Assembly (NCBI RefSeq): GCF_900091465.1
Contig: NZ_FMHV01000002.1
Location: forward strand, 5,952,001-6,016,000
Reading direction: 5' to 3'
DNA length: 64,000 bases
Source: Micromonospora rhizosphaerae
GTDB lineage: Bacteria > Actinomycetota > Actinomycetes > Mycobacteriales > Micromonosporaceae
In this document: positions 1 through 7,922 of the stretch, piece after piece
Numbering within the stretch: the first letter of the stretch is position 1
How the letters are laid out: each line of letters opens with the position of its first letter
Made by a program: the position numbers and the translations under genes
Notes under the pieces: model-generated
Seen by the model: only the letters and a program-made list of their open reading frames with translations
What the model was told of the DNA's origin: nothing
Databases searched by the model: none

Positions 1-979
1 CCAGGGTGTCGTCGACGAAGGTGAGGCCGGACGGGTCGGCGAGCTCGGTGAGCCGGTGGGCCAGCCCCTGGAACTCCGCGACCGCGACCGCGAGGGTGTC
101 CTTGCGGGCGACCAGGTCGACGCCGAGCGCGTCGAGCACGGCGAGCGCCACGCAGAGGTTGCCCTCGTTGTGCCGCCCGACCAGAGGCAGCACGGCGCGC
201 GGGAAGAGCGGCTGGTCGCGCAGGTGGAACCACGGCGCGCCATCCGGGCCGGAGGCCACGTGGGTGGCGTCCGGCAGGCCCGCCCGCACGGCCGCCCGGT
301 CGCCCAACTCCAGTGCCAGCCGGAGGTCGGCGCCGTTGACCACCACGGTCCGCGGTCCGTGCGCGAGCAGATTCAGCTTGTCCCGGTAGTACTCCCGCTC
401 GCCGCCGTGCGCGTCGAGGTGCTCGGGAAAGAGCGCGGTTACCACCGCGACCCGCGGCGAGTCGGCCAGGTCGCTGCACTGGTAGCTGGAGAGCTCCAGC
501 ACGTACAGCTCGGCCTCGGGCAGGTCGAGCAGCGGCACACCGATGTTGCCGCCGAAGACGTTGGGCCGGTCCATCGCGGTCAGCAGGTGGCTGATCAGGC
601 TGGACGTGGTGCTCTTGCCCTTGCTGCCGGTGACCCCGACCGTCCGGTCGGCGTGGTCGGCCATCCAGAGCGCGCTGCCCTGGGTGACGGTCACGCCGCG
701 CCGGCGCAGCTCGACCATCCACGGGTGGGTGTTCGGCACCCCCGGCGAGCGCACCACCACGTCGGCGGCGGCCAGCCGGGAGAAGCCCTCCTCGCCGGTG
801 ACCAGGGGTGCAGCCTCCGCGAGCGGGCCCTCCCAGGGCAGGGTGAGGAAGTTGGCGCTGTCGTCGACGACGACCAGGCCGGCCGGGCCGTGCGCGGCGA
901 TCGCGGTCACCGCGGCCCGGCCCTCCCGGCCGGCCCCCCAGACGGCGACGGTACGTCCGCGCAGGTCAGACAGGCGCAC
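1..979 (-). CDS. murD2: MurD-type UDP-MurNAc-L-Ala:glutamate ligase, probably MurD2 (3' end outside window)
   Basis: Mur ligase that adds glutamate to UDP-MurNAc-L-Ala in the cytoplasm at the cost of ATP. The 326 residues present begin with a Rossmann-like nucleotide-sugar domain (VAVWGAGREGRAA) and contain the Mur ligase P-loop GVTGSKGKSTTSSLI and the central-domain block LELSSYQ. The C-terminal domain (roughly 120 residues) lies beyond position 1. The GTG start at 979 is set by a strong ribosome binding site, GGAGGAG, a few bases upstream. It diverges from a murL-like gene 87 bp away. In Xanthomonas oryzae MurD2 adds L-Glu and MurL then epimerises it, so the pairing suggests MurD2 rather than classical MurD. 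Substrate choice cannot be read directly here. A second, standard murD could exist in the dcw cluster. Confidence 0.85.
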   Translation of the reverse strand, partial: MRLSDLRGRTVAVWGAGREGRAAVTAIAAHGPAGLVVVDDSANFLTLPWEGPLAEAAPLVTGEEGFSRLAAADVVVRSPGVPNTHPWMVELRRRGVTVTQGSALWMADHADRTVGVTGSKGKSTTSSLISHLLTAMDRPNVFGGNIGVPLLDLPEAELYVLELSSYQCSDLADSPRVAVVTALFPEHLDAHGGEREYYRDKLNLLAHGPRTVVVNGADLRLALELGDRAAVRAGLPDATHVASGPDGAPWFHLRDQPLFPRAVLPLVGRHNEGNLCVALAVLDALGVDLVARKDTLAVAVAEFQGLAHRLTELADPSGLTFVDDTL

Positions 980-1055
980 GGGTGATCTCCTCCAGCTCGG
1001 CCGGTGCATGGCGGTCAGGTCCGGCGCAGTCGGGCACGGCGGACGAACCAGGGCC

Positions 1056-1061
1056 TAGTAT
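1056..1061 (+). promoter_or_regulatory. -10 box for leaderless murL
   Basis: TAGTAT fits the actinobacterial -10 consensus TANNNT and ends 5 bases before the GTG at 1067. The expected transcription start is therefore on or next to the start codon, which supports a leaderless mRNA. No convincing -35 was seen. Confidence 0.5.
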
Positions 1062-1066
1062 GGCGT

Positions 1067-2416
1067 GTGCCCAACGAGCAGCTCCGGCGGATGGACGCCT
1101 TCACCTTCCCGTCCTACTCGATCGACTTCGCCACCGGCGAGGCGTTGTTCGACTACACGCTCACCGGCCCAGACGGGGAGCAGCGGTTCACCGAGGTGAT
1201 CAGCCTCCCGGTGCCGCCGGAGCCGCCGTCGGACGAGACCGTCGCCACAGTCAACCGGGTCCTCGAACTGCTGCACGTGGTCGCGGGCGTCAGCTACTAC
1301 AAGACCGCCGCCCCGCGCCGGCTGGTGCTGCCCGCGCCGCTCGGCACGGCCGCCGCCGAGCTGGTCACCGCCGTCTACACCAAGGGCCTGGCCGAGTACG
1401 CCTACCGCAACCAGCTGCCACACGTGCTGGAGCTGCGCCCCGAGGTGCCGACCGGCTCGGCCCCCCCGGCCCAGGTGTACGACAACTCCGACCGCCGCCC
1501 GCTCTCGGCCGTCGGCGGCGGCAAGGACTCGATCGTGACGCTGGAGGCGCTGCGCCGGGCCGGCCTCGACCCGGTGCCCTTCTCGGTCAACCCGAACCGG
1601 GTGATCGTCGCGGTCAACCAGGCCTCCGATCTGGTCCCCCTCGCCGCCCGGCGGCGGATCGACCCGGTGCTGTTCGACCTCAACGCCGCCGGCGCGCTCA
1701 ACGGCCACATCCCGGTCACCGCGATCAACTCGCTCATCGCGGTGGCCACCGCCGTGCTGCACGGGCTGGGCCCGGTGGTGATGTCCAACGAGCGCTCCGC
1801 CTCCGACCCGAACCTGATCTGGAACGGTCACGAGATCAACCACCAGTGGTCGAAGGGGGTCGAGGCGGAGGGGCTGCTGCGGGCGGCGCTGGCCGAGCAC
1901 GCCGGGCTCACCGAGCCGTACTTCTCGCTGCTGCGCTCGCTCTCCGAGCTGCACATCGCCCGGCTCTTCGCCGGGATCGACCGGTACGACCACGTGGTGA
2001 CCAGCTGCAACGCCGCTTTCAAGCTGCGCGACGCCAGCGAGCGCTGGTGCCGCGACTGCCCGAAATGCCGATTCGTGTTCCTGGCCCTGGCGCCGTTCAT
2101 GCCGCGCGAGCGGCTGGTGCACATCTTCGGCGGCGACCTGCTCGCCGACCCGGACCAGATCCCCGGCTACCGGGAGCTGCTGGGCGTGGACGGGCACAAG
2201 CCGTTCGAGTGTGTCGGCGAGGTCGAGGAGTCGGTGGTGGCGCTGAGCCTGCTCGCCGAGCAGGACCAGTGGCGCGACGCCCCGGTGGTCCGCGCCCTGG
2301 CCGAGGCGGTCCCGGACACCGCCTGGTCGGCGGCGGCGACCTCCGACGTCTTCACCCCTGGCGGCCCCAACTTCGTCCCCGCCACCTACGCCAAGACCCT
2401 CACCACCCTGCTCTGA
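1067..2416 (+). CDS. murL: MurL-like UDP-MurNAc-L-Ala-L-Glu epimerase
   Basis: Predicted to epimerise the terminal L-Glu of UDP-MurNAc-L-Ala-L-Glu to D-Glu for peptidoglycan synthesis, an alternative to glutamate racemase. The 449-residue protein has a PP-loop-like nucleotide-binding motif (SAVGGGKDSIVTLEAL), a conserved block VMSNERSASDPN and a cysteine motif CRDCPKCRFVF. These are the features I associate with the MurL family characterised in Xanthomonas. It is divergent from the murD-type gene, as expected for the pathway pair. GTG 1067 is preferred because the TAGTAT box sits just upstream; ATG 1091 (MDAFTFPSYS) is the alternative start. It ends before a palindrome shared with the convergent PucR gene. 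Family assignment is from recognition, not a search. Confidence 0.8.
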   Translation: MPNEQLRRMDAFTFPSYSIDFATGEALFDYTLTGPDGEQRFTEVISLPVPPEPPSDETVATVNRVLELLHVVAGVSYYKTAAPRRLVLPAPLGTAAAELVTAVYTKGLAEYAYRNQLPHVLELRPEVPTGSAPPAQVYDNSDRRPLSAVGGGKDSIVTLEALRRAGLDPVPFSVNPNRVIVAVNQASDLVPLAARRRIDPVLFDLNAAGALNGHIPVTAINSLIAVATAVLHGLGPVVMSNERSASDPNLIWNGHEINHQWSKGVEAEGLLRAALAEHAGLTEPYFSLLRSLSELHIARLFAGIDRYDHVVTSCNAAFKLRDASERWCRDCPKCRFVFLALAPFMPRERLVHIFGGDLLADPDQIPGYRELLGVDGHKPFECVGEVEESVVALSLLAEQDQWRDAPVVRALAEAVPDTAWSAAATSDVFTPGGPNFVPATYAKTLTTLL

Positions 2417-2458
2417 CCCGCCGCGCCCGCCCCGCCCCCTTGTCGCCTCAGCCGGGTC

Positions 2459-2513
2459 GATCATGAAGTTATTGCCAAGACACGCCGATGCGGAGGACAA
2501 CAACTTCGTGATC
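2459..2513. terminator. Palindromic bidirectional terminator-like repeat
   Basis: Sixteen-base arms (GATCATGAAGTTATTG at 2459-2474, CAACAACTTCGTGATC at 2498-2513) pair with two mismatches around a 23-base loop. It lies between the converging ends of murL (2416) and the PucR gene (2540). The outer GATC and the AT-rich arms set it apart from neighbouring DNA. It resembles the elements at 10261 and 28505. Confidence 0.6.
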
Positions 2514-2539
2514 GCCGAGCCCGGGGCGGGTGGGGGCGG

Positions 2540-4528
2540 TCAGGGGGTGCGGACGGCGTCGAGGGCGAGCAGGGCGACGTGGAGGGAGAGGCAGGCCTCG
2601 ACCGAGTCGAGGTCGACATCGAGGATCCGGCCGATCCGGGCCAGCCGTTCGTAGAACGCCGGGCGGGACAGGTGCGCCGCGGCGGCCGCCGCCGACTTGT
2701 TCCGGCCCTGCTCCAGGTACGCCCGCAGGGTGCCGAGGAGCTGCTCGCGCGGGTGCTGGGCGTCGTACGCCAGCAGCGCGCCGAGTTCCCGCTCGACGAA
2801 GGTCTGCAACCGGGGCTCGTCGCGCAGCAGGTGCAGCAGGCCGGCGAGCCCGACGTGGGGCAGCCGGAAGATCGGCAGGTCACGCCGGTCCCGGCGGGCC
2901 GCCTCGGCGATCTGCCGCGCCTCGACCAGCGAACGCCCGGCCTCCCGCAGGCTGCTCACCCCGGAACCGGCGGCCACGATCACCGCCGCCGGGCTCCCCG
3001 GCGCGGAGGCTGGCGGCCGCCGGAGCGGACCCACGCCGCTGGTGATCGGCCGGGCCGGGCCGCCGGTGGACCGACCGGCTCCGGTGGAGGTCGGGCGGGC
3101 GGGCCCGTCGCTCGACCGACCGACGCCGCTGGTGATCGGTCGGCCCGGGGCGTCGGTCGATCGACCGACGTCGGCTGAGGCCGGGTGGGCGGGCGCGTCG
3201 GTCGGCCGGGCCACGGCGGGGCCGACCGGCGAACGCGGCGCGGGCGGGCGGGTCGGGGCGGTGTCGAGGCGTACCCGACGCAGCGCGGCGGCGAACGCGG
3301 CCAGCGCCTTCTCCTCGGCCGCGGGGTCGGGCAGGGCGAGCAGCGCGCCGACCGCGTGGTCGTCGACGGCGCTGGTGAGGGCGGTCAGCTTGGCCTCGCG
3401 CAGCGCCTGACCGACCGCCTCGGCCAGATCGCGCAGCCGGGCCGGGCCTGCCTCGGGTCCCGTCTCCGCGCCGAATCCGCCGTCCCCGGGCGGGCCGGCA
3501 TCGGCCAGCGGGTCGTCGGCCCGGTGCCGGACCACCACACCGACCAGGTGCCGGCGGTCCAGCACCACGCCGAGCGCCTTCGCCCGTAGCGCGATCTCGT
3601 CGATCGGGCGGGAGTGGTCGAGCAGGGCGGTGAGCAGGGTGCGGTGGATCTGCCGTTCCAGCCCCTCGGCGTCCCGCCGGATCAGCCGGCCCAGCGCGAG
3701 GGTGGAGGCGGCGCGCTCGATCAGGATGGTCAGCCGGGTGGGCGGGGTGTCCGGGGCCTGGATGGCGGCGACCGGCCCGGCAGTGGACCGGTCCAGACCC
3801 TCGCCGCCGCCCGGCCAGCGCAGCAGTAGCCGGCCCCAGTCCTGACCCCGGGCGCCGACCGTGGTCACCAGCCACCCGCTGTCCGGGTCGTACGCGGTCC
3901 GCCCGGCCGGGCGGATCCGCCGGGAGTGCTGCTCCCAGCCGTCCAGCAGCAGCTCGGCGCTCTCCCCCGCCGGATCGTACGCGAGCACCTGCCGGGCCAG
4001 GTTCTCCAGCACCACCGGGCAGCCGGCCAGCTCGGCGGCCTGCCGGACCACCTCCGCCGGGTCGGCGCCCTCGACCGAGAGCTCGGTGAACCGCTGGTGG
4101 ATCTCCTCGGTCGCGCGCAGCTCGGTGAGCTGGGCGTCCACGATCAGCGCGTGCACCGCCTCGGTGATCCGGACGAACGGGGTGGCCCGCCGCAGCTCGA
4201 CCAGGGGCAGCCCGCGCCGCTCGGCGGCGGCCGCCATCACCCGGGGAACACCGCTGACGTAGCGGCGACCCAGCTCGACCACCAGCCCGGAGACGCCGAC
4301 GTCGGCCAGCGCGCAGATGAACGCGCGCAGCCCGGCGTCGTCGGCGGGCAGCCCGATGCCGGTGGTGAGCACCAGCTCGCCGCCGTTGAGCAGGGTCGCG
4401 ATGTCCGGCACCTCGGCCACGTGCACCCAGCGCACCAGCCGGTCCAGGCCCGCGTCCCCGGCGACCAGGCGCGGGGCGCCGTGGCGGACCGGGTCGAGGG
4501 CGAGAACCTCACGGACGGTAGGGAACAC
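2540..4528 (-). CDS. PucR family transcriptional regulator with repeat insertion
   Basis: Cytoplasmic DNA-binding regulator. The N-terminal 120 residues match the PucR purine-catabolism domain (FPTVREVLALDPV, ELVLTTGIGLP, GVSGLVVELG). The C-terminus carries the PucR helix-turn-helix (LRAYLEQGRNKSAAAAAAHLSRPAFYERL is spread over 2650-2740), and a GGDEF-related segment precedes it. The protein is about 662 residues, longer than I expect for the family. The excess is mainly a Pro/Ser/Gly-rich insertion at residues 438-498 made of four 15-residue repeats (type GRSTDAPGRPITSGV). GTG 4528 is chosen because TAGCGT at 4536-4541 is a good -10 box seven bases upstream; GTG 4537 would overlap that box. 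Target genes are unknown and no purine-degradation genes are adjacent. Confidence 0.8.
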   Translation of the reverse strand: MFPTVREVLALDPVRHGAPRLVAGDAGLDRLVRWVHVAEVPDIATLLNGGELVLTTGIGLPADDAGLRAFICALADVGVSGLVVELGRRYVSGVPRVMAAAAERRGLPLVELRRATPFVRITEAVHALIVDAQLTELRATEEIHQRFTELSVEGADPAEVVRQAAELAGCPVVLENLARQVLAYDPAGESAELLLDGWEQHSRRIRPAGRTAYDPDSGWLVTTVGARGQDWGRLLLRWPGGGEGLDRSTAGPVAAIQAPDTPPTRLTILIERAASTLALGRLIRRDAEGLERQIHRTLLTALLDHSRPIDEIALRAKALGVVLDRRHLVGVVVRHRADDPLADAGPPGDGGFGAETGPEAGPARLRDLAEAVGQALREAKLTALTSAVDDHAVGALLALPDPAAEEKALAAFAAALRRVRLDTAPTRPPAPRSPVGPAVARPTDAPAHPASADVGRSTDAPGRPITSGVGRSSDGPARPTSTGAGRSTGGPARPITSGVGPLRRPPASAPGSPAAVIVAAGSGVSSLREAGRSLVEARQIAEAARRDRRDLPIFRLPHVGLAGLLHLLRDEPRLQTFVERELGALLAYDAQHPREQLLGTLRAYLEQGRNKSAAAAAAHLSRPAFYERLARIGRILDVDLDSVEACLSLHVALLALDAVRTP

Positions 4529-4582
4529 GGCCGTCACGCTACCCTGCGTGACCCTGCATTTCGACAGCCGTCCGGCCGCCCC

Positions 4583-5203
4583 TCACCAGCTCGCCGTCCA
4601 GCGGTACCAGCCAGCGCCGAGCGGTCTGAAGACGGGCGATTCGAAGGAACCGTTCGCCAGCGAGGCGGTGGGTCCGTCGGGCAGGTAGGCGAAGCCGGCG
4701 TCGTCGAAGAAGGCCCCGTTCTCCTCGTAGAAGACGACTCCGCCCGGCACGAGGTAGGCGGTGGTGATGCGGTAGCTGCCCACCGTCGCCGGCACCCGCA
4801 CCCGGTCGAACCCGGTCGCCGAGCGGCGTTGGGGCAGCTCCGCCACCACGGTCTCGAACGCGTCCCGGCTCAGCGCCCAGCGCGCCCGCAGCGGAACGCC
4901 GGTGACCAGCAACGCGAGCACGACCACCGCCATGGCCGGCGCGACCGGCAGCCACCCCGGCCAGGTCCGACCTGCGCTGTGCGACAACTGCGCTCCGACC
5001 GTCCAGAGCAGGACGGCGACGCCGAGCACGGCCACGGCGGCCGCCGCGAGCAGCACGGCGACTCCGGGAACGCTGAACGCCCACAACAGGCAGCCGGCAC
5101 CCCCGGCGGCGACCACATGGGCCCCGCACACCACGCCACGGCGAGCGGTGACCGGGTTCACGGGCGCGACCCTACCGATCGGGACGCCCGCCGTGGGGGT
5201 CAC
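4583..5203 (-). CDS. Hypothetical membrane protein
   Basis: A 206-residue protein with three hydrophobic segments in its first half (roughly residues 24-42, 46-68 and 87-103), then a soluble C-terminal domain of about 100 residues containing VGSYRITTAYLVPGG and ending GWYRWTASW. I do not recognise a family. The GTG start overlaps the stop of the upstream methyltransferase gene as GTGA (5200-5203), so the two are probably translationally coupled. A plain reading is an inner-membrane protein with an extracytoplasmic beta-rich domain. Confidence 0.65.
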   Translation of the reverse strand: MTPTAGVPIGRVAPVNPVTARRGVVCGAHVVAAGGAGCLLWAFSVPGVAVLLAAAAVAVLGVAVLLWTVGAQLSHSAGRTWPGWLPVAPAMAVVVLALLVTGVPLRARWALSRDAFETVVAELPQRRSATGFDRVRVPATVGSYRITTAYLVPGGVVFYEENGAFFDDAGFAYLPDGPTASLANGSFESPVFRPLGAGWYRWTASW

Positions 5204-6009
5204 AGTGGGTCGTCGCGGCCCAGTTCCCAGCAGGCGACGGCGGTGGCCGCGGCGACGTTGAGCGAGTCCACGCCGCGCCGCATCGGAATCACCACCCGGA
5301 CGTCGCTGCGGTCCATCGCAGCCCGGGTCAGGCCGGCCCCCTCGGCGCCCATCAGCAGCGCCGCGCGGGCCCGCTGGGCCGCGTCCAGCCGCTGGATCGG
5401 CACCGCGTCCGGGGCGGGCGTCATCGCCAGCACCGTGAACCCCGCCGCCCGGACCTGCGCCAACGCGTCCGGCCAGGGCTCAAGTCTCGCGTACGGGACG
5501 GCGAAGACCTCCCCCATGCTGACCCGTACGCTGCGCCGGTAGAGCGGGTCGGCACAGGACGGGGAGAGCAGCACCGCGTCCACGCCGAGCGCGGCCACCG
5601 CCCGGAAGATCGCGCCGAGGTTGGTGTGGTTGTTGACGTCCTCCAGGATGACCGCCCGCTTGGCGGAGTCGAGCACCTCGGCGGCGCTCGGCAGCGGCTT
5701 GCGGTGGAACGACGCCAGCACGCCCCGGTGCACGTGGAAGCCGGTGGCCCGCTGCAGCACGTCCTGGGTGGCGGCGTAGACCGGCGCGTCCCCGGTGTCC
5801 AGGTCGGCGAGCTGGTCGACCCGTTTCGCGTCGACCAGGTACGACCGGGCCGGGTAGCCGGCCCGCAGCGCCCGCCGCAGCACCAGCTCCCCCTCGGCGA
5901 TGAACAGGCCGTGCGGGGGCTCCCAGCGGGTACGCAGCTCGACGTCGGTCAGCGCCCGGTAGTCGGCGATCCGGTCGTCGTCGGGGTCGGTGATCTGGTG
6001 GACGGGCAC
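5200..6009 (-). CDS. TrmH/SpoU family RNA 2'-O-methyltransferase
   Basis: Uses S-adenosylmethionine to methylate a ribose in tRNA or rRNA. The 269-residue protein has a substrate-binding N-terminal region (LFIAEGELVLRRAL) and the SPOUT-class knot: VILEDVNNHTNLGAIFRAVA (motif 1), LLMGAEGAGL (motif 2) and IPMRRGVDSLNVAAATAV (motif 3). All three conserved motifs are present, so it should be active. The start is GTG 6009. It overlaps the downstream membrane-protein gene by four bases. The target nucleotide cannot be inferred. Confidence 0.85.
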   Translation of the reverse strand: MPVHQITDPDDDRIADYRALTDVELRTRWEPPHGLFIAEGELVLRRALRAGYPARSYLVDAKRVDQLADLDTGDAPVYAATQDVLQRATGFHVHRGVLASFHRKPLPSAAEVLDSAKRAVILEDVNNHTNLGAIFRAVAALGVDAVLLSPSCADPLYRRSVRVSMGEVFAVPYARLEPWPDALAQVRAAGFTVLAMTPAPDAVPIQRLDAAQRARAALLMGAEGAGLTRAAMDRSDVRVVIPMRRGVDSLNVAAATAVACWELGRDDPL

Positions 6010-6058
6010 CCGACGATTCTGCCTGGCAGCTCCGGCCCGGCAAGCGCAGGCCGGCCTG

Positions 6059-6616
6059 TCACGCCCGCGCGTAGCGGAGCAGCACGGACCGGCCGTCGAA
6101 GCCCCGGGTCTCGGCGAGCCGCAGGTCGAGGCGGTCCTTGGCGGGAAAGACGGGCTTGCCGCCGCCGAGCACGACCGGATGCACGACGACCTGGTACTCG
6201 TCGATCAGGCCCAGCTCGGTCAGCGCCGCGGCGGCGCCGGAGCCGCCGGTCAGCAGCAGCTCCCCGCCGGGCTGCGCCTTGAGCGCGGCGACCTCCGTGG
6301 CCAGGTCGCGGCCGATCACCCGGGCGTCGAACTCGGCGCTCTCCAGCGTACGGGAAATGACGATCTTGGGGGTGCGGCGCCAGATCGGCGCGAAGGCCAG
6401 GTCGTGCGGGTCCTGCGACCTGGACTCGGCCCGCGGCCAGTACCAGGACATCAGCTCCCACACCCGGCGGCCGTAGAGGAAGGCGTCGGCCCGGCCGGTC
6501 AACTCGAAGGAGTACGCGGACAGTTCCGGCCCCATCGCCGGCCAGTCGAACTCGCCGTTCGGCCCCTCGATGAAGCCGTCGACGGACTGGTGCACCCAGT
6601 AGACGAGCTTGCGCAT
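6059..6616 (-). CDS. Dihydrofolate reductase family protein (RibD C-terminal fold)
   Basis: A 185-residue protein with the DHFR/RibD-C fold: N-terminal strand and loop MRKLVYWVHQSVDGFIEGPN, FLYGRRVWELM, and the nucleotide-binding TGGSGAAAAL followed by DEYQVVVHPVVLGGGKPVF. Such proteins are common in actinobacteria, and most have no proven substrate; NADPH-dependent reduction is the family expectation. The ATG start is preceded by GGAGG at a spacing of nine bases. It diverges from the dTMP-kinase-like gene across about 170 bp that contain a run of seven T at about 6706, unusual in this GC-rich DNA. Confidence 0.8.
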   Translation of the reverse strand: MRKLVYWVHQSVDGFIEGPNGEFDWPAMGPELSAYSFELTGRADAFLYGRRVWELMSWYWPRAESRSQDPHDLAFAPIWRRTPKIVISRTLESAEFDARVIGRDLATEVAALKAQPGGELLLTGGSGAAAALTELGLIDEYQVVVHPVVLGGGKPVFPAKDRLDLRLAETRGFDGRSVLLRYARA

Positions 6617-6789
6617 GGCAGTGTCCCTCCTGCTCCCGGCGCCCCCGCGGCGCTCTCACCGGTGGGTCGGCGCCGCCGGACCGGATCCGACAGCCGGCGC
6701 GGATTTTTTTCCGGCGGATCTCGGGCACCACCTCCCCGCCCCGCCGGGGGCCCCGGACGGCTTGCGCGGCCCCGATACCGTCCTGGCCC

Positions 6790-7391
6790 ATGGCCCGCCC
6801 CGTGATGATCGCCCTGGTCAGTGTCGACGGCTCCGGCAAGAGCACCCAGGCCCGGGCGCTGACGCGGCGGCTGATCGCACGGGGCACGCCGGCGACCTAC
6901 TTCGAAAACGCGGGCGGCCGTCCGCTCTGGAACCGGCTCGCCCTGGCGCTCGGCCGTCGGGACGGGGTGGCGCTGTTCGGTCGAACCCTCTATCCGCTCG
7001 TCGAAGCGACGGTGCGCGCGGCGGCGATGGGCCGCACGCTGCTCTGGTGCCGGTTGACGGGGCGGACGGCGGTGCTGGACCGGTGGACGTACTGCCAGCA
7101 CGTGATCACGGCGGCCGCGGTGACCGCGGCCGGCGGCTGGTCCGGACGGCCTACGCGCTCTTCCCCCGCCCGGCGGTGGTCTGCTTCCTGGCCACGTCGC
7201 CCGCGGTGGCGCAGCGGCGGGTGCTCGCCCGGGGCATCGACACCGAGGAACTGGCCCACCTGCGCGCGCTGGACGCCGCCTACCGGGCGCTGCCGGAGTT
7301 CGGGTCGTTCGTGGTGGTGGACGGCGACGGCGGGCCGGACGACGTGGCGGCCGCGCTGGACGGGGTGGTCGGGGCGCTGGTCGACCGATAA
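6790..7391 (+). pseudogene. Thymidylate-kinase-like gene with single-base frameshift
   Basis: P-loop nucleotide kinase related to dTMP kinase (VSVDGSGKSTQARALTRRLIARG at the start, DRWTYCQHV in the middle). The reading frame breaks at about 7139: the first frame ends coherent sequence at TAAGGW, and a second frame resumes with VRTAYALFPRPAVVCFLATS and ends VVGALVDR at 7391. One extra G in TGGTCC (7139-7140) would restore W-V-R-T-A-Y. The reconstructed length is about 200 residues, normal for the family. TACCGT at 6776-6781 lies eight bases before the ATG, suggesting a leaderless mRNA. Because the same missing-G defect occurs in moxR and the roadblock gene, a sequencing error is likelier than decay. 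Confidence 0.75.
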
Positions 7392-7432
7392 CCAGCCGCG
7401 GCGGGCGGCCGGTCTGGCTACGCTTGTCGATC

Positions 7433-7861
7433 ATGGACTATCGCCTGGTGGACCGGCTGCCCACGGTCGAGGAGTTCGTCGCCGTCACCACCGCCGTCGG
7501 CTGGGCCGACGCGTACGACCGGGCGGCGATCCCGGCCTCGCTGGCCGCCTCGCTGCACGGCGTGGTCGCCGTCGAGGGTGACCGGGTGATCGGGATCGGC
7601 CGGCTGGTCGGCGACGGGGTGATCTACCACTACCTGCAGGACCTGGCCGTGGTGCCGGAGCGGCAGCGGCGGGGCGTCGGCGGGGCGATCCTGTCGCGGC
7701 TGGAGGAGTGGATCGCCGGTCGCGCCTCGTCGCGGACCTTCGTCGGCCTCTTCGCCGCCGGGGAGTCGGTCAGCCTCTACCGCCGCTTCGGGTACGCGGT
7801 GCACGACGAGATGCCCGGCATGTTCCGGGTCGGTCCGTACCGGCCGGCTGCCGCGGACTGA
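7433..7861 (+). CDS. GNAT family N-acetyltransferase
   Basis: Acetyl-CoA-dependent acetyltransferase of 142 residues. Motif A is clear (LQDLAVVPERQRRGVGGAIL, residues 72-91) and motif B follows (LYRRFGYAV). The substrate is unknown. The ATG at 7433 lies eight bases after TACGCT (7419-7424), a good -10 box, so the mRNA is probably leaderless. The gene ends at the repeat element that also terminates the convergent penicillin-binding protein gene. Confidence 0.8.
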   Translation: MDYRLVDRLPTVEEFVAVTTAVGWADAYDRAAIPASLAASLHGVVAVEGDRVIGIGRLVGDGVIYHYLQDLAVVPERQRRGVGGAILSRLEEWIAGRASSRTFVGLFAAGESVSLYRRFGYAVHDEMPGMFRVGPYRPAAAD

Positions 7862-7864
7862 GGT

Positions 7865-7919
7865 GTTAAGAAGGGGCCCCTGCCATACCGGAGGCGTTAA
7901 GAAGGGGCCCCTCCTTAAC
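7865..7919. repeat. Duplicated GTTAAGAAGGGGCCCCT element, terminator-like
   Basis: GTTAAGAAGGGGCCCCT occurs at 7865-7881 and again at 7896-7912. The second copy continues to 7919 and forms a 24-base palindrome (GTTAAG arms around AGGGGCCCCT). It separates two converging genes (stop codons at 7861 and 7923), so termination in both directions is likely. My recollection is that related elements are frequent in Micromonospora genomes; this needs a genome search. Confidence 0.6.
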
Positions 7920-7922
7920 CGA

